Positions 18,400 to 26,994 of a DNA stretch of 64,000 nt are shown piece by piece. Source of the DNA: Alkalinema pantanalense (GTDB lineage: Bacteria > Cyanobacteriota > Cyanobacteriia > Leptolyngbyales > Leptolyngbyaceae); assembly GCF_050753345.1 (NCBI RefSeq), contig NZ_JBLZFX010000001.1, positions 62,001-126,000 of the forward strand, written 5' to 3'. The notes beneath the pieces are model-generated. The model saw only the letters and a list, made by a program, of their open reading frames with translations, ran no database searches and was not told the DNA's origin. The translations under genes were made by a program, and so were the position numbers. Position 1 is the stretch's first letter; the number at the start of each line of letters is the position of its first letter.

Positions 18400-19075
18400 A
18401 CCCCACACCCCGAACCGTTTGAATAAGTCGTTTTTCACCCTCGTCTTCAATTTTGAGCCGGAGGTAGCGAATGTAGACCTCAATAACATTGGACTCTCCC
18501 ACAAAATCGTAACCCCAGACGTTTTCCAAAATTTGCTCACGGGTCAGAACTTCGCGGGAGTTTTCCATGAGGAATTTTAAGAGATCAAATTCCTTCATCG
18601 TTAGATCAATCACGCGACCATTCCGAAACGCTTGCCGTGTCCCTAAATCCAACATTAGGTTACTAAAGCGCAACACCTCCTGCTGGGGAACTTCCGTTCG
18701 TAAGTAATGTTTGACCAGTCGCAAAAAGTCATCACTGCGATAGGGCTTCAGAAAATAGTCATCTGCCCCAGACTCAAGACAGGCAACTCGATCGTCCACC
18801 GAGTCTTTGTTCATCATCAGCAACACGGGCATTCGCAGTCCCTGTTTCCGTAAGGAGCGACAAAACTCTAGCCCTGAATCTCCAGTTAACATGCGATCGA
18901 CAATCACCAAGGCAGGTTGTGCATCCAGGGTTACCCGCAAGGCTGAACTGGAATCATTGACAACGCGAGCATCATAGCCAAACTCCTGCAAATCAGCCCG
19001 TACACTGTGGGCTAAGAGTTCATCTGGTTCCACAATCAGTACGCAGGGTGAAGAATCCAGAAGGGTGGTACTCAT
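18380..19075 (-). CDS. nblR: OmpR-family response regulator, NblR-like
   Basis: This 231-residue protein has a receiver domain (about 10-125) and an OmpR/PhoB winged helix (about 135-230, ending RLIQTVRGVGYVLREV). The phosphoacceptor position is D60 (VIVDRML) and the conserved Lys is K110. However, the acidic pair is E16-P17, and the usual Thr/Ser after the fourth strand is M88 (VLLMMNK). An atypical receiver is what is known for NblR, the regulator of phycobilisome degradation and stress survival, which can act without canonical phosphorylation. The neighbourhood with NAD kinase and Ycf39 genes also fits. The NblR name is a reasoned assignment, not a proof. The DUF192 gene overlaps its 3' end. 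Confidence 0.68.
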   Translation of the reverse strand: MSTTLLDSSPCVLIVEPDELLAHSVRADLQEFGYDARVVNDSSSALRVTLDAQPALVIVDRMLTGDSGLEFCRSLRKQGLRMPVLLMMNKDSVDDRVACLESGADDYFLKPYRSDDFLRLVKHYLRTEVPQQEVLRFSNLMLDLGTRQAFRNGRVIDLTMKEFDLLKFLMENSREVLTREQILENVWGYDFVGESNVIEVYIRYLRLKIEDEGEKRLIQTVRGVGYVLREV

Positions 19076-19396
19076 AGGTCTGTCCTGATGAATATCCTCT
19101 GATGCAACAGAGGTGCTGGGCGAAGAGATTTAATAGGGCATGACTAAAACAAATTTGAATGAGTAGAACAGCTAATCCAGAATTTTATGAAAATCTGAGC
19201 AAATCAACTTTCTACATAGGATTGGCCTAACCATGATGCCTAGCTGGCAGATTAACTGTGCAACCCAAGCGATACCACAGAATTGCCAAAGACAAAGCCA
19301 TCAAAGTTATCAAGCAATCCGACAAGGAGATGAATGAATGCTCAATATGAAAAATTTTCTCTATTGTACGCAGTCCGACCGTTTTGTGTGGGATTC
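19076..19396. other. 321-bp intergenic region between nblR-like and NAD kinase genes
   Basis: This segment is AT-rich, with no credible open frame and no recognised hairpin terminator or RNA gene. It should contain the promoter of the NblR-like gene. Confidence 0.45.
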
Positions 19397-20329
19397 CTAG
19401 TCGTTCACGGAGGGTTGATCGCTATGATTAAACGGCTTAGCGACATGGGCTAACCCCCAACCTAACTTATCTCGCAGTAGACTAAAAAATTCTGGATTTT
19501 GGAGTCGCACAAATCGTGCAGGATAATGGGATTTTTGGATGCAGACTCGATCCTCTGGCAACACGTAACAGCCCGCATTACCATCGGCCACTAGCACCAA
19601 GCGATTGGGCGTCGCGGGGAAAATGGTGACTGGCTCAGTATTGCTAAATACTAAGGCCCGAGAAGCTAATGAGTGAGGGCAAATCGGGATCATACACATA
19701 ACCGGAATTCCTGGCGTAATCACAGGCCCCCCGGCAGAAAGGGAATAGGCAGTGGATCCGGTGGGCGTGGCCAAAATAATCCCATCTGCAGGAATATCCA
19801 CCCGACTATTGTTACCAATTTGCACTTCAAAATGGCACATACTGGTCAACGGTTCCCGGTGAATTACCATCTCGTTGAGACATAGCGCTTCCCACATCAG
19901 GTTGTTCTGGCGATAGACCTGAACTCGCAGCATGGTGCGTTCTTCAACGTGGTAGCGATTGGCCAATACCTCCGCGATCGCCGTCTCCAAGTTCGTCGCC
20001 AATACTTCCGTTAAAAAACCCAAATGGCCTGTATTGACTGCCAACAGAGGAATTCCACAGGGCGCAACCTGGCGAAAGGCAGACAGAACCGTCCCATCCC
20101 CCCCTAAGACCACCGCAAATTCAACTTCCTTGTCAAAGCCAGGGGGAACTAAGCGATCGATCGGGGTATGACAAACGGGAGCACTGGGATCGGAATAGCC
20201 CAAAATCCCTCCCTCTCCTGTGGCGGTCACCACTGTCCAGCCTGCATGAGTCAGATGATCTTTCAGCAGATCCGCTGCTTGGCAAGCTGTTGGCTTTTGA
20301 TCGTTGTAAATAATGCCAGCTTTAGGCAC
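19397..20329 (-). CDS. nadK: NAD kinase
   Basis: This protein phosphorylates NAD+ to NADP+ with ATP or polyphosphate in the cytoplasm. The catalytic GGDGTVLSAFR motif (residues 76-86) and the NE/D segment (CLNEMVIHR), then DGIILATPTGSTAYSLSAGGP, are all present. The start is uncertain. The frame has no ATG before the conserved core; a TTG at 20371 would give 324 residues. I chose the GTG at 20329 (310 residues) because VPKAGIIYND then aligns with the usual MPKxGIIYND start of this family. The residues after GGP (ITPGIPVMCMIPICPHSLASR) are normal for the family. It follows ycf39 on the same strand. Confidence 0.93.
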   Translation of the reverse strand: MPKAGIIYNDQKPTACQAADLLKDHLTHAGWTVVTATGEGGILGYSDPSAPVCHTPIDRLVPPGFDKEVEFAVVLGGDGTVLSAFRQVAPCGIPLLAVNTGHLGFLTEVLATNLETAIAEVLANRYHVEERTMLRVQVYRQNNLMWEALCLNEMVIHREPLTSMCHFEVQIGNNSRVDIPADGIILATPTGSTAYSLSAGGPVITPGIPVMCMIPICPHSLASRALVFSNTEPVTIFPATPNRLVLVADGNAGCYVLPEDRVCIQKSHYPARFVRLQNPEFFSLLRDKLGWGLAHVAKPFNHSDQPSVND

Positions 20330-20475
20330 AGGAATACCCACACGAGAGGCTAGATGAACGAAAGAGGCCAACCTTGGGATGACCTTAGACAGTAATCATC
20401 CATTTTTGACTAATTTTGGAAACTCGAGTTTTAAGTTCCGTTACTTTTTGAAGGTCTTAGAACCGAGTCAAACTC

Positions 20476-21456
20476 TTAGAACCGAGGGTAGGTTTTCTTG
20501 GTAGCTTTTTTCTTTTTAGCTTTCTCTTGGGCGTACTCCACTTCCTTCAATTTCTTGAGAATCCGGCTGAAGTACTCCTGCATATATTCCTCCAGGGTAG
20601 AAATTTCCTGAGGATCGATACCAAAGATTTTGTAAACGTCCTCCATGGAGGTGGTGAGCGCTTGGCCCGTGGCAACGACTTCTGTAAACGCCAAGCGATC
20701 GGAAATATTCCAACTCCACTGGAAGAATTTGGTGATTTGCCGCGCTGCTCTCAGGACTTGGATGGGAACCTTGGTCACCTTGGCTTCTTTCCCCGAGAGC
20801 CGTTCACACAGTTTAATAATTTCGTAGCCATCCCAAGCGCGAGGCCCCACGATCGGGAACGATTTACCTTCCGTTTCCGGTACTTGCAGTGCTTTCACGG
20901 CAAACTTGGCAATGTCGATCGTATCCATGAAGGCCATGGGCGATGTTTCACCGACGACCCAAACGGCTTGATTTTCCAAAATAGGAATGGCGTACTGGCC
21001 AATCAGACCCTGCATAAAGCCACAGGGCCGCAGGATGGTGTAGTTCAGTCCAGATTCTTGAATAAATTTTTCCGTGCAGGTTTTGATTTGCATCAACGGG
21101 ACATCGGAGTATTTCTCGCAATCCAAGATGGAGAAAAAGATTAACCGATCGCAATCCGACTTCTGCATGGCCTGGATCAAGTTGACTTTCCCGTCCCAAT
21201 CCACCTGCTTAATGCTGAGGGAATCGGTGGCTCGGGCAGTCGATGCATCAATGACAGCAGTCACTCCCTCCAGGGCTTCGGGCAAGGTTTCCGGTTTACA
21301 GAGATCGCCATAGACCAGTTCCGCCCCCCACTCCTTTAGAAAAGTGGCTCGCTTAAAACTTCTCACCATACAGCGAACTGAGTACCCTTCATCAAGGGCA
21401 CGGCGAGTCACCTGTCTTCCGAGAGTGCCCGTAGCACCGACAACTAAAATGCTCAT
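20476..21456 (-). CDS. ycf39: Ycf39-type NAD(P)-binding photosystem II assembly factor
   Basis: This 326-residue protein is an atypical short-chain dehydrogenase of the NmrA/Ycf39 type. The nucleotide-binding GATGTLGRQ (residues 7-15) follows the start MSILVV. The sequence then runs as typical Ycf39: YGDLCKPETLPEALEGVTAVID, LIFFSILDCEKY and YTILRPCGFMQGLIGQYAIP. The C-terminus is Lys-rich (EKAKKKKATKK). In other cyanobacteria Ycf39 binds high-light-inducible proteins and helps deliver chlorophyll to newly made D1 during photosystem II assembly. The ORF extends 34 codons upstream, but the ATG at 21456 gives the family start. petM lies 181 bp upstream on the same strand. Confidence 0.93.
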   Translation of the reverse strand: MSILVVGATGTLGRQVTRRALDEGYSVRCMVRSFKRATFLKEWGAELVYGDLCKPETLPEALEGVTAVIDASTARATDSLSIKQVDWDGKVNLIQAMQKSDCDRLIFFSILDCEKYSDVPLMQIKTCTEKFIQESGLNYTILRPCGFMQGLIGQYAIPILENQAVWVVGETSPMAFMDTIDIAKFAVKALQVPETEGKSFPIVGPRAWDGYEIIKLCERLSGKEAKVTKVPIQVLRAARQITKFFQWSWNISDRLAFTEVVATGQALTTSMEDVYKIFGIDPQEISTLEEYMQEYFSRILKKLKEVEYAQEKAKKKKATKKTYPRF

Positions 21457-21637
21457 GGAGGGTTCGTGACAAAATGTTAACTTTTCGTCAAATTCTATCA
21501 GAAATCCTGGGGGCTGTCTGAGGGGATACAAAATCCGAGGCGATCTAAAAAAGGGCAATGCGCTCAGGTGAGAAATTTCTAAGAAAAATCTGGAACCCGA
21601 TCGCCATTGCCCCCTTGCGATTGAGGATGAATTTGAT

Positions 21638-21739
21638 TTATTCTTCGCCGCCTTGTAATTTCAGCAGGGCAAAACCCACTGCTAGCCCAACCAAAATCAA
21701 TGAAAATGACAAAAACGCAGTATTAAATAGTTCGCCCAT
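21638..21739 (-). CDS. petM: Cytochrome b6f complex subunit PetM
   Basis: This gene encodes a 33-residue single-helix subunit of the cytochrome b6f complex in the thylakoid membrane. Reading the minus strand from the ATG at 21739 gives MGELFNTAFLSFSLILVG, continuing through AVGFALLKLQGGEE to a TAA. This is the standard PetM sequence, including the C-terminal LLKLQGGEE. It is short enough to be missed by length-filtered gene finding. It sits upstream of ycf39 on the same strand and is divergent from pdxA. Confidence 0.96.
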   Translation of the reverse strand: MGELFNTAFLSFSLILVGLAVGFALLKLQGGEE

Positions 21740-21765
21740 TGCATGTTCTCCCAAGACCTACAAGT

Positions 21766-21783
21766 TCTCCCAAAACTGGGAGA
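21766..21783. promoter_or_regulatory. Inverted repeat in petM-pdxA intergenic region
   Basis: TCTCCCA (21766-21772) and TGGGAGA (21777-21783) form a 7-bp inverted repeat with an AAAC spacer. A further TTCTCCCAAGA lies at 21746-21756. It lies between divergent petM and pdxA and could be a regulator site or an mRNA leader hairpin; nothing more can be said. Confidence 0.3.
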
Positions 21784-21853
21784 GTGGCTTAGATCAACCA
21801 AGCCTGCATGAAGTATTTTAGACCAGTTGGGACTACGCAATGGGGAATTCGCG

Positions 21854-22906
21854 ATGGGGCTAGGGGAAATTCGGCGACCAAAGTTAGTTATCAGCCTCGG
21901 TGATCCGGCAGGGATTGGCCCTGAGGTCATCCTCAAAGCCTTAGCAGATCCCGAAATGACGGGCGTAGCAGACCTGACGATCGCGGGCTCTCGATCATGC
22001 CTAGACACAACCTACCAACGATTACAAAATCAAGGCATTGCCCTACCCAATTGGGCTGATTTGCAACTCTGGGAAGTGCCGATCGATGCCGCGACGCTCA
22101 CCCAGATTGAAATGGGTCAAGGCAATGCCGCTAGTGGAGACGCTAGTTTTCGGTATTTAGACGCCGCGATCGCGGCGACAGTGGCGGGGAAATTTGACGG
22201 CGTGGTGACAGCTCCCATTGCTAAATCGGCTTGGAAGGCGGCGGGACATTGCTACCCCGGACAGACGGAATTGTTGGCAGAACGAGCCGGGGTGACGCAA
22301 TTTGCCATGGCGTTCGTGGGTCGATCGCCCCACACAGGATGGATTCTCCGGGCCTTGCTCGCTACGACCCACATTCCCTTAGCCGCAGTGCCCGCTGCCC
22401 TGACTCCCGAACTGTTGGATCAGAAATTGAATCTCCTGATCCAGTGTCTTCAGCAGGATTTTGGACTAGCTCATCCCCGCATCGCGATCGCAGGACTGAA
22501 TCCCCATAGTGGCGAACAGGGACAATTGGGCCGGGAAGAGGTCGATCGGTTAAACGCATGGTTCATTCAAGCGCAGCAACAATTTCCCCAAGCCACCTTA
22601 GAGGGTCTGCTCCCCCCGGATACGATGTGGGTCAAGCCGGGACAGGCTTGGTTTAATCCGCAAGCTTCCGTGAATCCCCACGATGGCTATCTGGCGCTGT
22701 ATCACGATCAGGGCTTGATTCCGGTGAAGCTGATGGCCTTCGATCGGGCGGTGAATACGACGATCGGGCTGCCCTTTGTTCGCACGTCACCCGACCACGG
22801 CACTGCCTTTGATATCGCAGGACAGGGAATCGCCGATGCCACTAGTATGAAGGAGGCCATCTGGTGGGGAGCGCAGCTTGCCCAAGCCCGATTTTCCAAG
22901 TCTTAG
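21854..22906 (+). CDS. pdxA: 4-hydroxythreonine-4-phosphate dehydrogenase
   Basis: This 350-residue enzyme oxidises 4-phosphohydroxy-L-threonine in the DXP-dependent pyridoxal 5'-phosphate pathway. The N-terminal SLGDPAGIGPEV (residues 14-25), TAPIAKSAW, HPGQTE-like CYPGQTELLA, GLNPHSGEQG, YHDQGLIPVK and TSPDHGTAFDIAG motifs are all in order, including the metal-binding histidines. A TTG at 21827 is in frame, but the ATG at 21854 has GGGGA upstream and gives the usual start. The stop codon lies inside a 12-bp tandem duplication (22903-22926). It is followed closely by a TPR gene and may be co-transcribed with it. Confidence 0.97.
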   Translation: MGLGEIRRPKLVISLGDPAGIGPEVILKALADPEMTGVADLTIAGSRSCLDTTYQRLQNQGIALPNWADLQLWEVPIDAATLTQIEMGQGNAASGDASFRYLDAAIAATVAGKFDGVVTAPIAKSAWKAAGHCYPGQTELLAERAGVTQFAMAFVGRSPHTGWILRALLATTHIPLAAVPAALTPELLDQKLNLLIQCLQQDFGLAHPRIAIAGLNPHSGEQGQLGREEVDRLNAWFIQAQQQFPQATLEGLLPPDTMWVKPGQAWFNPQASVNPHDGYLALYHDQGLIPVKLMAFDRAVNTTIGLPFVRTSPDHGTAFDIAGQGIADATSMKEAIWWGAQLAQARFSKS

Positions 22907-22926
22907 TTCAGGCATTAGTTCAAGCA
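22903..22926. repeat. 12-bp tandem duplication across pdxA stop
   Basis: TTAGTTCAGGCA (22903-22914) is followed directly by TTAGTTCAAGCA (22915-22926), an 11/12 match. The TAG in the first copy is the pdxA stop codon. Confidence 0.8.
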
Positions 22927-22948
22927 TTAAAAGTTTTAGGGGCCAGTG

Positions 22949-23635
22949 ATGAAAGGGGAATTCTATGTGTGGGGCAGCGTTGTTCTACTGACGATCGCAC
23001 TCTCAGCTTGGGTACTTCCCGCGATCGCGAATTCAGCCAGCGAGTTTCGGCAACGGGGGTTAGCCCTACGCGCCCAAGGAGACTACGGCGGGGCGATCGG
23101 GGCTTTTGAGCAAGCCATGCAACTGGAGCCCCAGAATTTAGACAATCAACTGCTGCTGGGTTGGACGGTCTATAAGGCGGGCGATCTCGATCGATCGGCC
23201 CAGGTGCTTTCCCAGGTGACGGCCAAAAATCCCTTTGCGGTCGGGGCTTGGAACGCCCTGGGAATTGTGGATCTAGTTTCTGGCAATGTCCATAGCGCCG
23301 TGGGTTCTCACCTCTGGGCGGCGATGCTCAATCCCCAAAATGAAGTCGCCCATTACAATCTCAGTTTGGCCTTGACTCGTCTGCAAGCCTTCGATCGGGC
23401 GATCGCCCATGGCGAAGTCGCAACTCGGTTGGAACCGGACAACCCCCACCCTTGGTTAGCCCTAGCGATCGCCCAAGCTGCGACCCGCCCTGACCAAGCT
23501 AAGCAACATTACCGTAAAGCCATGACCTTAAATCCAGGGCTAGAGAATCCTGAAATTCGCGCGATCGACCTACAAGAAGCGGGCTTCAGTCCAGAACAAA
23601 TTCAACAAGTTCAAGCCTTAACTCAGCGTCAATAG
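22949..23635 (+). CDS. TPR protein with N-terminal signal/anchor
   Basis: This 228-residue protein begins with a hydrophobic segment (VWGSVVLLTIALSAWVLPAIAN) that is a signal peptide or anchor. It continues with four or five TPR units, for example RGLALRAQGDYGGAIGAFEQ, LGWTVYKAGDLDRSAQVL and AHYNLSLALTRLQAFDRAI. It is probably a periplasmic or membrane-attached interaction protein; the partner is unknown. A GTG three bases before the chosen ATG is also in frame; AGGGG at 22938-22942 fits either. It is 42 bp downstream of pdxA on the same strand. The next gene converges on it. Confidence 0.82.
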   Translation: MKGEFYVWGSVVLLTIALSAWVLPAIANSASEFRQRGLALRAQGDYGGAIGAFEQAMQLEPQNLDNQLLLGWTVYKAGDLDRSAQVLSQVTAKNPFAVGAWNALGIVDLVSGNVHSAVGSHLWAAMLNPQNEVAHYNLSLALTRLQAFDRAIAHGEVATRLEPDNPHPWLALAIAQAATRPDQAKQHYRKAMTLNPGLENPEIRAIDLQEAGFSPEQIQQVQALTQRQ

Positions 23636-23673
23636 CGCATGCTCCCCATCACGCTAATCCTTCGTATAACCCG

Positions 23674-23699
23674 AATCAGTACCAGCAATCAGTACCAGC
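23674..23699. repeat. Exact 13-bp tandem duplication
   Basis: AATCAGTACCAGC occurs twice in direct succession (23674-23686 and 23687-23699) in the short gap between the convergent TPR and matrixin genes. Confidence 0.85.
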
Positions 23700-23709
23700 A
23701 CAACCCACA

Positions 23710-24522
23710 CTAGGGAACCGGGGCAGGCCAGCCTAAACGAGTCGGCTGCTCGTAGACGCGCTTGAGGGTGTTGACATCACGCGGGGAAATGGAGGGTGGA
23801 TGCTTCACTTGGGAGAAATACAACACATCCGTCTCCTGGGGACTGTGACCCCAAATACCCAGCGCATGGCCCAATTCATGGCGTGCCGCTGCGAGTAACG
23901 TATCCTTTGGCTGTCCCGATCGAATGGCGATCGTGCAGCGATGGCAAAGCTTCGGTTGATTCATCGCTGGGCTAGAGGGGACTGGACTGGACTCCGTTTT
24001 TTGCCAATACAGTTCATAGCGGGTTTCTGCCATACGAACCCTAGGAATCTCACGGGATCCCGGTGTCCACTTTAACGGTAAGCTAGTCCGTTGAATTTGA
24101 ATCTCTGCCTGGGTTCGATCGTCCGTCAACGCCAGCGGTAGATAGGCATTCCAGTCTCGAACGGCTTGCTGCACTTGGTCTTGCCAAACCTGCTCGGCCT
24201 GCGACTTGGCCGGTTCTACATACACTGGCACCGGAAACTGAGACCAAATCAGGGCACCTATAGGTAACGATTGCACTTGGTCAAAGTAATCACCCGATCG
24301 ATCGTTCCACGAAGCCAGCGGCGGCGGCAAGGGATGAACTTGTAATTCGGGTAACGACGTTGGATCAGGCGCGGGAGTCGCGATTGCGCCGATTTCCTGC
24401 AATCCGACCATCCCCCAGCACAACAAAACGATCGTCGTTAAAACTAACCACGATCGTTTAAAAAGCGGGACTGCTTTAGCCCAGCGTTTTTGCGGCTTCA
24501 GCGTTTCTCGTTGCCGAGCCAT
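23710..24522 (-). CDS. Matrixin-type (M10-like) zinc metalloprotease
   Basis: This 270-residue protein has an N-terminal membrane segment at about 25-48 (SWLVLTTIVLLCWGMVGL), a Pro-rich linker and a C-terminal protease domain. The extended zinc site HELGHALGIWGH (HExxHxxGxxxH) near residue 218 is intact. The following SPQETDVLYFSQ is a likely Met-turn region, although the classical Met is not obvious. It is expected to be anchored in the membrane with the catalytic domain outside the cytoplasm. Its ATG directly abuts the secG stop (TAA-ATG), so it is translationally linked to secG. Substrates are unknown. Confidence 0.85.
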   Translation of the reverse strand: MARQRETLKPQKRWAKAVPLFKRSWLVLTTIVLLCWGMVGLQEIGAIATPAPDPTSLPELQVHPLPPPLASWNDRSGDYFDQVQSLPIGALIWSQFPVPVYVEPAKSQAEQVWQDQVQQAVRDWNAYLPLALTDDRTQAEIQIQRTSLPLKWTPGSREIPRVRMAETRYELYWQKTESSPVPSSPAMNQPKLCHRCTIAIRSGQPKDTLLAAARHELGHALGIWGHSPQETDVLYFSQVKHPPSISPRDVNTLKRVYEQPTRLGWPAPVP

Positions 24523-24756
24523 TTATGCTTTAATCCATCCTGCACTGAGCACGATCGTCAAACCCATAAACATCACAAATAGCGTCCAAGTCACCCGATT
24601 GAGGGTCACTTCAGCACTCTTAGTACTGGTGAACAGTTGTGCCTGTCCACCCAATCCGCCTAAACCGTCCCCCTTAGGGCTGTGGAGCAAGACTAAAACA
24701 GACAGTCCAACGGCAGAGAACATCCAAAGGACTTTGATGACATTAATAAGGTTCAT
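24523..24756 (-). CDS. secG: Preprotein translocase subunit SecG
   Basis: This 77-residue, two-helix membrane protein stimulates SecYE-SecA dependent protein export. The start MNLINVIKVLWMFSAVGL, the inter-helix segment LLHSPKGDGLGGLGGQAQLF and the C-terminal helix LFVMFMGLTIVLSAGW are typical of cyanobacterial SecG. The frame is open 21 codons further, but the ATG at 24756 fits the family. It lies between gpmI and the protease gene on the same strand, an arrangement that suggests one transcript. Confidence 0.95.
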   Translation of the reverse strand: MNLINVIKVLWMFSAVGLSVLVLLHSPKGDGLGGLGGQAQLFTSTKSAEVTLNRVTWTLFVMFMGLTIVLSAGWIKA

Positions 24757-24947
24757 GGAGATAACGCTGGGAAAAACGAAACACAAATTACAGAAAAGTT
24801 GAAAAGACAGGCGAGACAATCAAACTTGGGCAAAATCAATCTTGTCTGCCAAGATGGTTGTTACTGCAAACGTCTAGGAGACCCTCATCGGGATAGTCCT
24901 TTTCCAGTCTACTGCCTTCAACTGAACCCTTTCAATGGATGCCTTGG

Positions 24948-26546
24948 CTATCGGCCAATTTTAACGGGGGTTCGATTGGCCCGGACATCAAAATCAGCGG
25001 ACTGAATCATCGATCGACCGGTCATTTCCTCCGGCTGGGGAAGCTTGAGGATCTCTAAAATCGTCGGCGCGATGTCGGATAGGCGACCATCCGAGCGGAG
25101 AGACACGTCCGTACCATGGCCAGGGATCTTCAGCCCTTCTCCTTCCACCAAAATAAAGGGCACCAGATTGCTGGTATGGGCCGTCCAAGGATTTCCCTCT
25201 TCATCCCACATCATTTCTGCATTGCCATGATCTGCTGTGATAATAGCGATGCCCCCCGACCCATTCACCGCAGACAGCAGTTGCCCTAAGCAATGATCCA
25301 CCGTCTCTAGGGCCGTCACCGTCGGTTCCATTTGCCCCGTATGCCCCACCATATCAGGGTTGGCATAGTTGATCACCACCAGTGAGTACATCCGCTTTTC
25401 GATCGCTTGAATAGCCGTTTTAGTGACCACATCAGCGGACATGGTTGGAGCCATATCGTAGGTTGGCACCATAGGACTGGGTACCAATTCCCGATCTTCT
25501 CCGGGGAAAGGTTGTTCTAAGCCACCATTGAAGAAATAGGTAACGTGGGCATACTTTTCCGTCTCGGCGGTGCGGAACTGCTTGAGCCCATGTTTTGCAA
25601 TCACTTCGCCCAGAATATTAGTCATACTCATGGGTTCAAAGGCCACTAGGACCGATAACGAGGAATCGTACTGAGTCATCGTGGCAAAAGTAAGCGGTTG
25701 AATCAACGTCCGCTCAAAACCATCAAATTTGGGATCAACAAATGCCTGGGTCAACTGCCGCGCCCGATCGGGACGGTAGTTAAAGAAAATCACACCATCC
25801 CCCGCCTCTACCGTTCCCGGAGCAACCCGCGTCGGCAGAACGAACTCATCGGTTTTACCATTGGCATAGGCTGCTTTCAGGATTTCCGAAGCCGATCGGC
25901 CATCCGTTTCCCCCGTCTGGGTCATCACGTCGTAGGCAAGCTGCACTCGATCCCAGCGATGATCGCGATCCATGGCATAGTAGCGCCCACTGAGGGTGAC
26001 AATTTTGCCAACGCCCACTTGGTCAATGTAGGATTCCAGCCGAACGATCGAAGCAACGCCATCCGTCGGCAAGGTATCGCGACCATCGGTAATGGCATGG
26101 ATACAGACTTCAGAAATGCCTTGCGCCTTGGCTAAATCCAGCAGTCCCAACAAATGGTCTAGATGGGAATGCACTCCACCCTCGGAACAGAGGCCAACTA
26201 AGTGAAGTTTGCCTTGGCTGACTTTAACCGCTTCACACACCTTGACCAGTGCAGCATTACGGAGATGGGCACCCGTTTCCACCGCGTCGGAAATTCTGAC
26301 CAATTCCTGGGGAACAACACGGCCTGCACCAATGTTAAGATGACCAACCTCTGAGTTTCCCATCTGCCCGTCGGGCAAACCGACATCTTTCCCAGAAGTC
26401 CGAATGAGTGTATGTGGATAGACCTTCGTCAGACTGTCCATGACTGGGGTTTTTGCTGCAGCGACTGCGTTACCATCCACGGCTTCGCGATGCCCCCAGC
26501 CATCTAAGATGATCAGCACCACAGGAGAAACAGGCACCTGTGCCAT
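24948..26546 (-). CDS. gpmI: 2,3-bisphosphoglycerate-independent phosphoglycerate mutase
   Basis: This 532-residue cytoplasmic enzyme interconverts 3- and 2-phosphoglycerate using two Mn ions. The alkaline-phosphatase-fold metal motifs are present: VLIILDGWGHRE at the N-terminus, GNSEVGHLNIGAGR with the catalytic Ser, ITDGRDT, YFFNGGLEQPFPGEDR, YANPDMVGHTG and TADHGNAE. Length and motif order are canonical. It precedes secG by about 190 bp on the same strand. Confidence 0.98.
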   Translation of the reverse strand: MAQVPVSPVVLIILDGWGHREAVDGNAVAAAKTPVMDSLTKVYPHTLIRTSGKDVGLPDGQMGNSEVGHLNIGAGRVVPQELVRISDAVETGAHLRNAALVKVCEAVKVSQGKLHLVGLCSEGGVHSHLDHLLGLLDLAKAQGISEVCIHAITDGRDTLPTDGVASIVRLESYIDQVGVGKIVTLSGRYYAMDRDHRWDRVQLAYDVMTQTGETDGRSASEILKAAYANGKTDEFVLPTRVAPGTVEAGDGVIFFNYRPDRARQLTQAFVDPKFDGFERTLIQPLTFATMTQYDSSLSVLVAFEPMSMTNILGEVIAKHGLKQFRTAETEKYAHVTYFFNGGLEQPFPGEDRELVPSPMVPTYDMAPTMSADVVTKTAIQAIEKRMYSLVVINYANPDMVGHTGQMEPTVTALETVDHCLGQLLSAVNGSGGIAIITADHGNAEMMWDEEGNPWTAHTSNLVPFILVEGEGLKIPGHGTDVSLRSDGRLSDIAPTILEILKLPQPEEMTGRSMIQSADFDVRANRTPVKIGR

Positions 26547-26994
26547 ATAGTTTTCGCCCTTTTATCTACTATCCTCCGGCGATCATACCACTGGAACTCA
26601 AGGGTTCAGACGATTGGATGGATTAGAAAATCAAAGCTACGCTTTACAAAACTAAATACCTGTCTTAAAAGAGTCTAAACATTTTCCCCTATAGCAGTAG
26701 GGTGCCCTCAGCAGGGAATCGTTATAAGAGCGTACCTATGATCAGGCTTCTATACTCTACCGAAGGTTATTTTTCTAGATGAAGCATCAAATAAAATCTA
26801 TACTTAACTTCAAAATTCCTCAAGGTTCATAGAACCGTAATTAACTCCTTGAAACGAGAGTCAACTTCATCCAACCAGAGTCGTTATCTAGGGTCTTCGC
26901 TTCGATAGTCTTTGCTTTGATCGAGACTCTCCACGATTCCTGACACCTATTTGCCGTAATCTCGAATAAAGAACGCTTTCGCGATCGTGCCCTA
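26547..26994. other. 448-bp divergent intergenic region between gpmI and ktrB
   Basis: This AT-rich region should hold the promoters of gpmI and ktrB. No c-di-AMP riboswitch-like motif, hairpin terminator or gene was recognised. The minus-strand open frame that overlaps the start of ktrB is a shadow. Confidence 0.5.
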
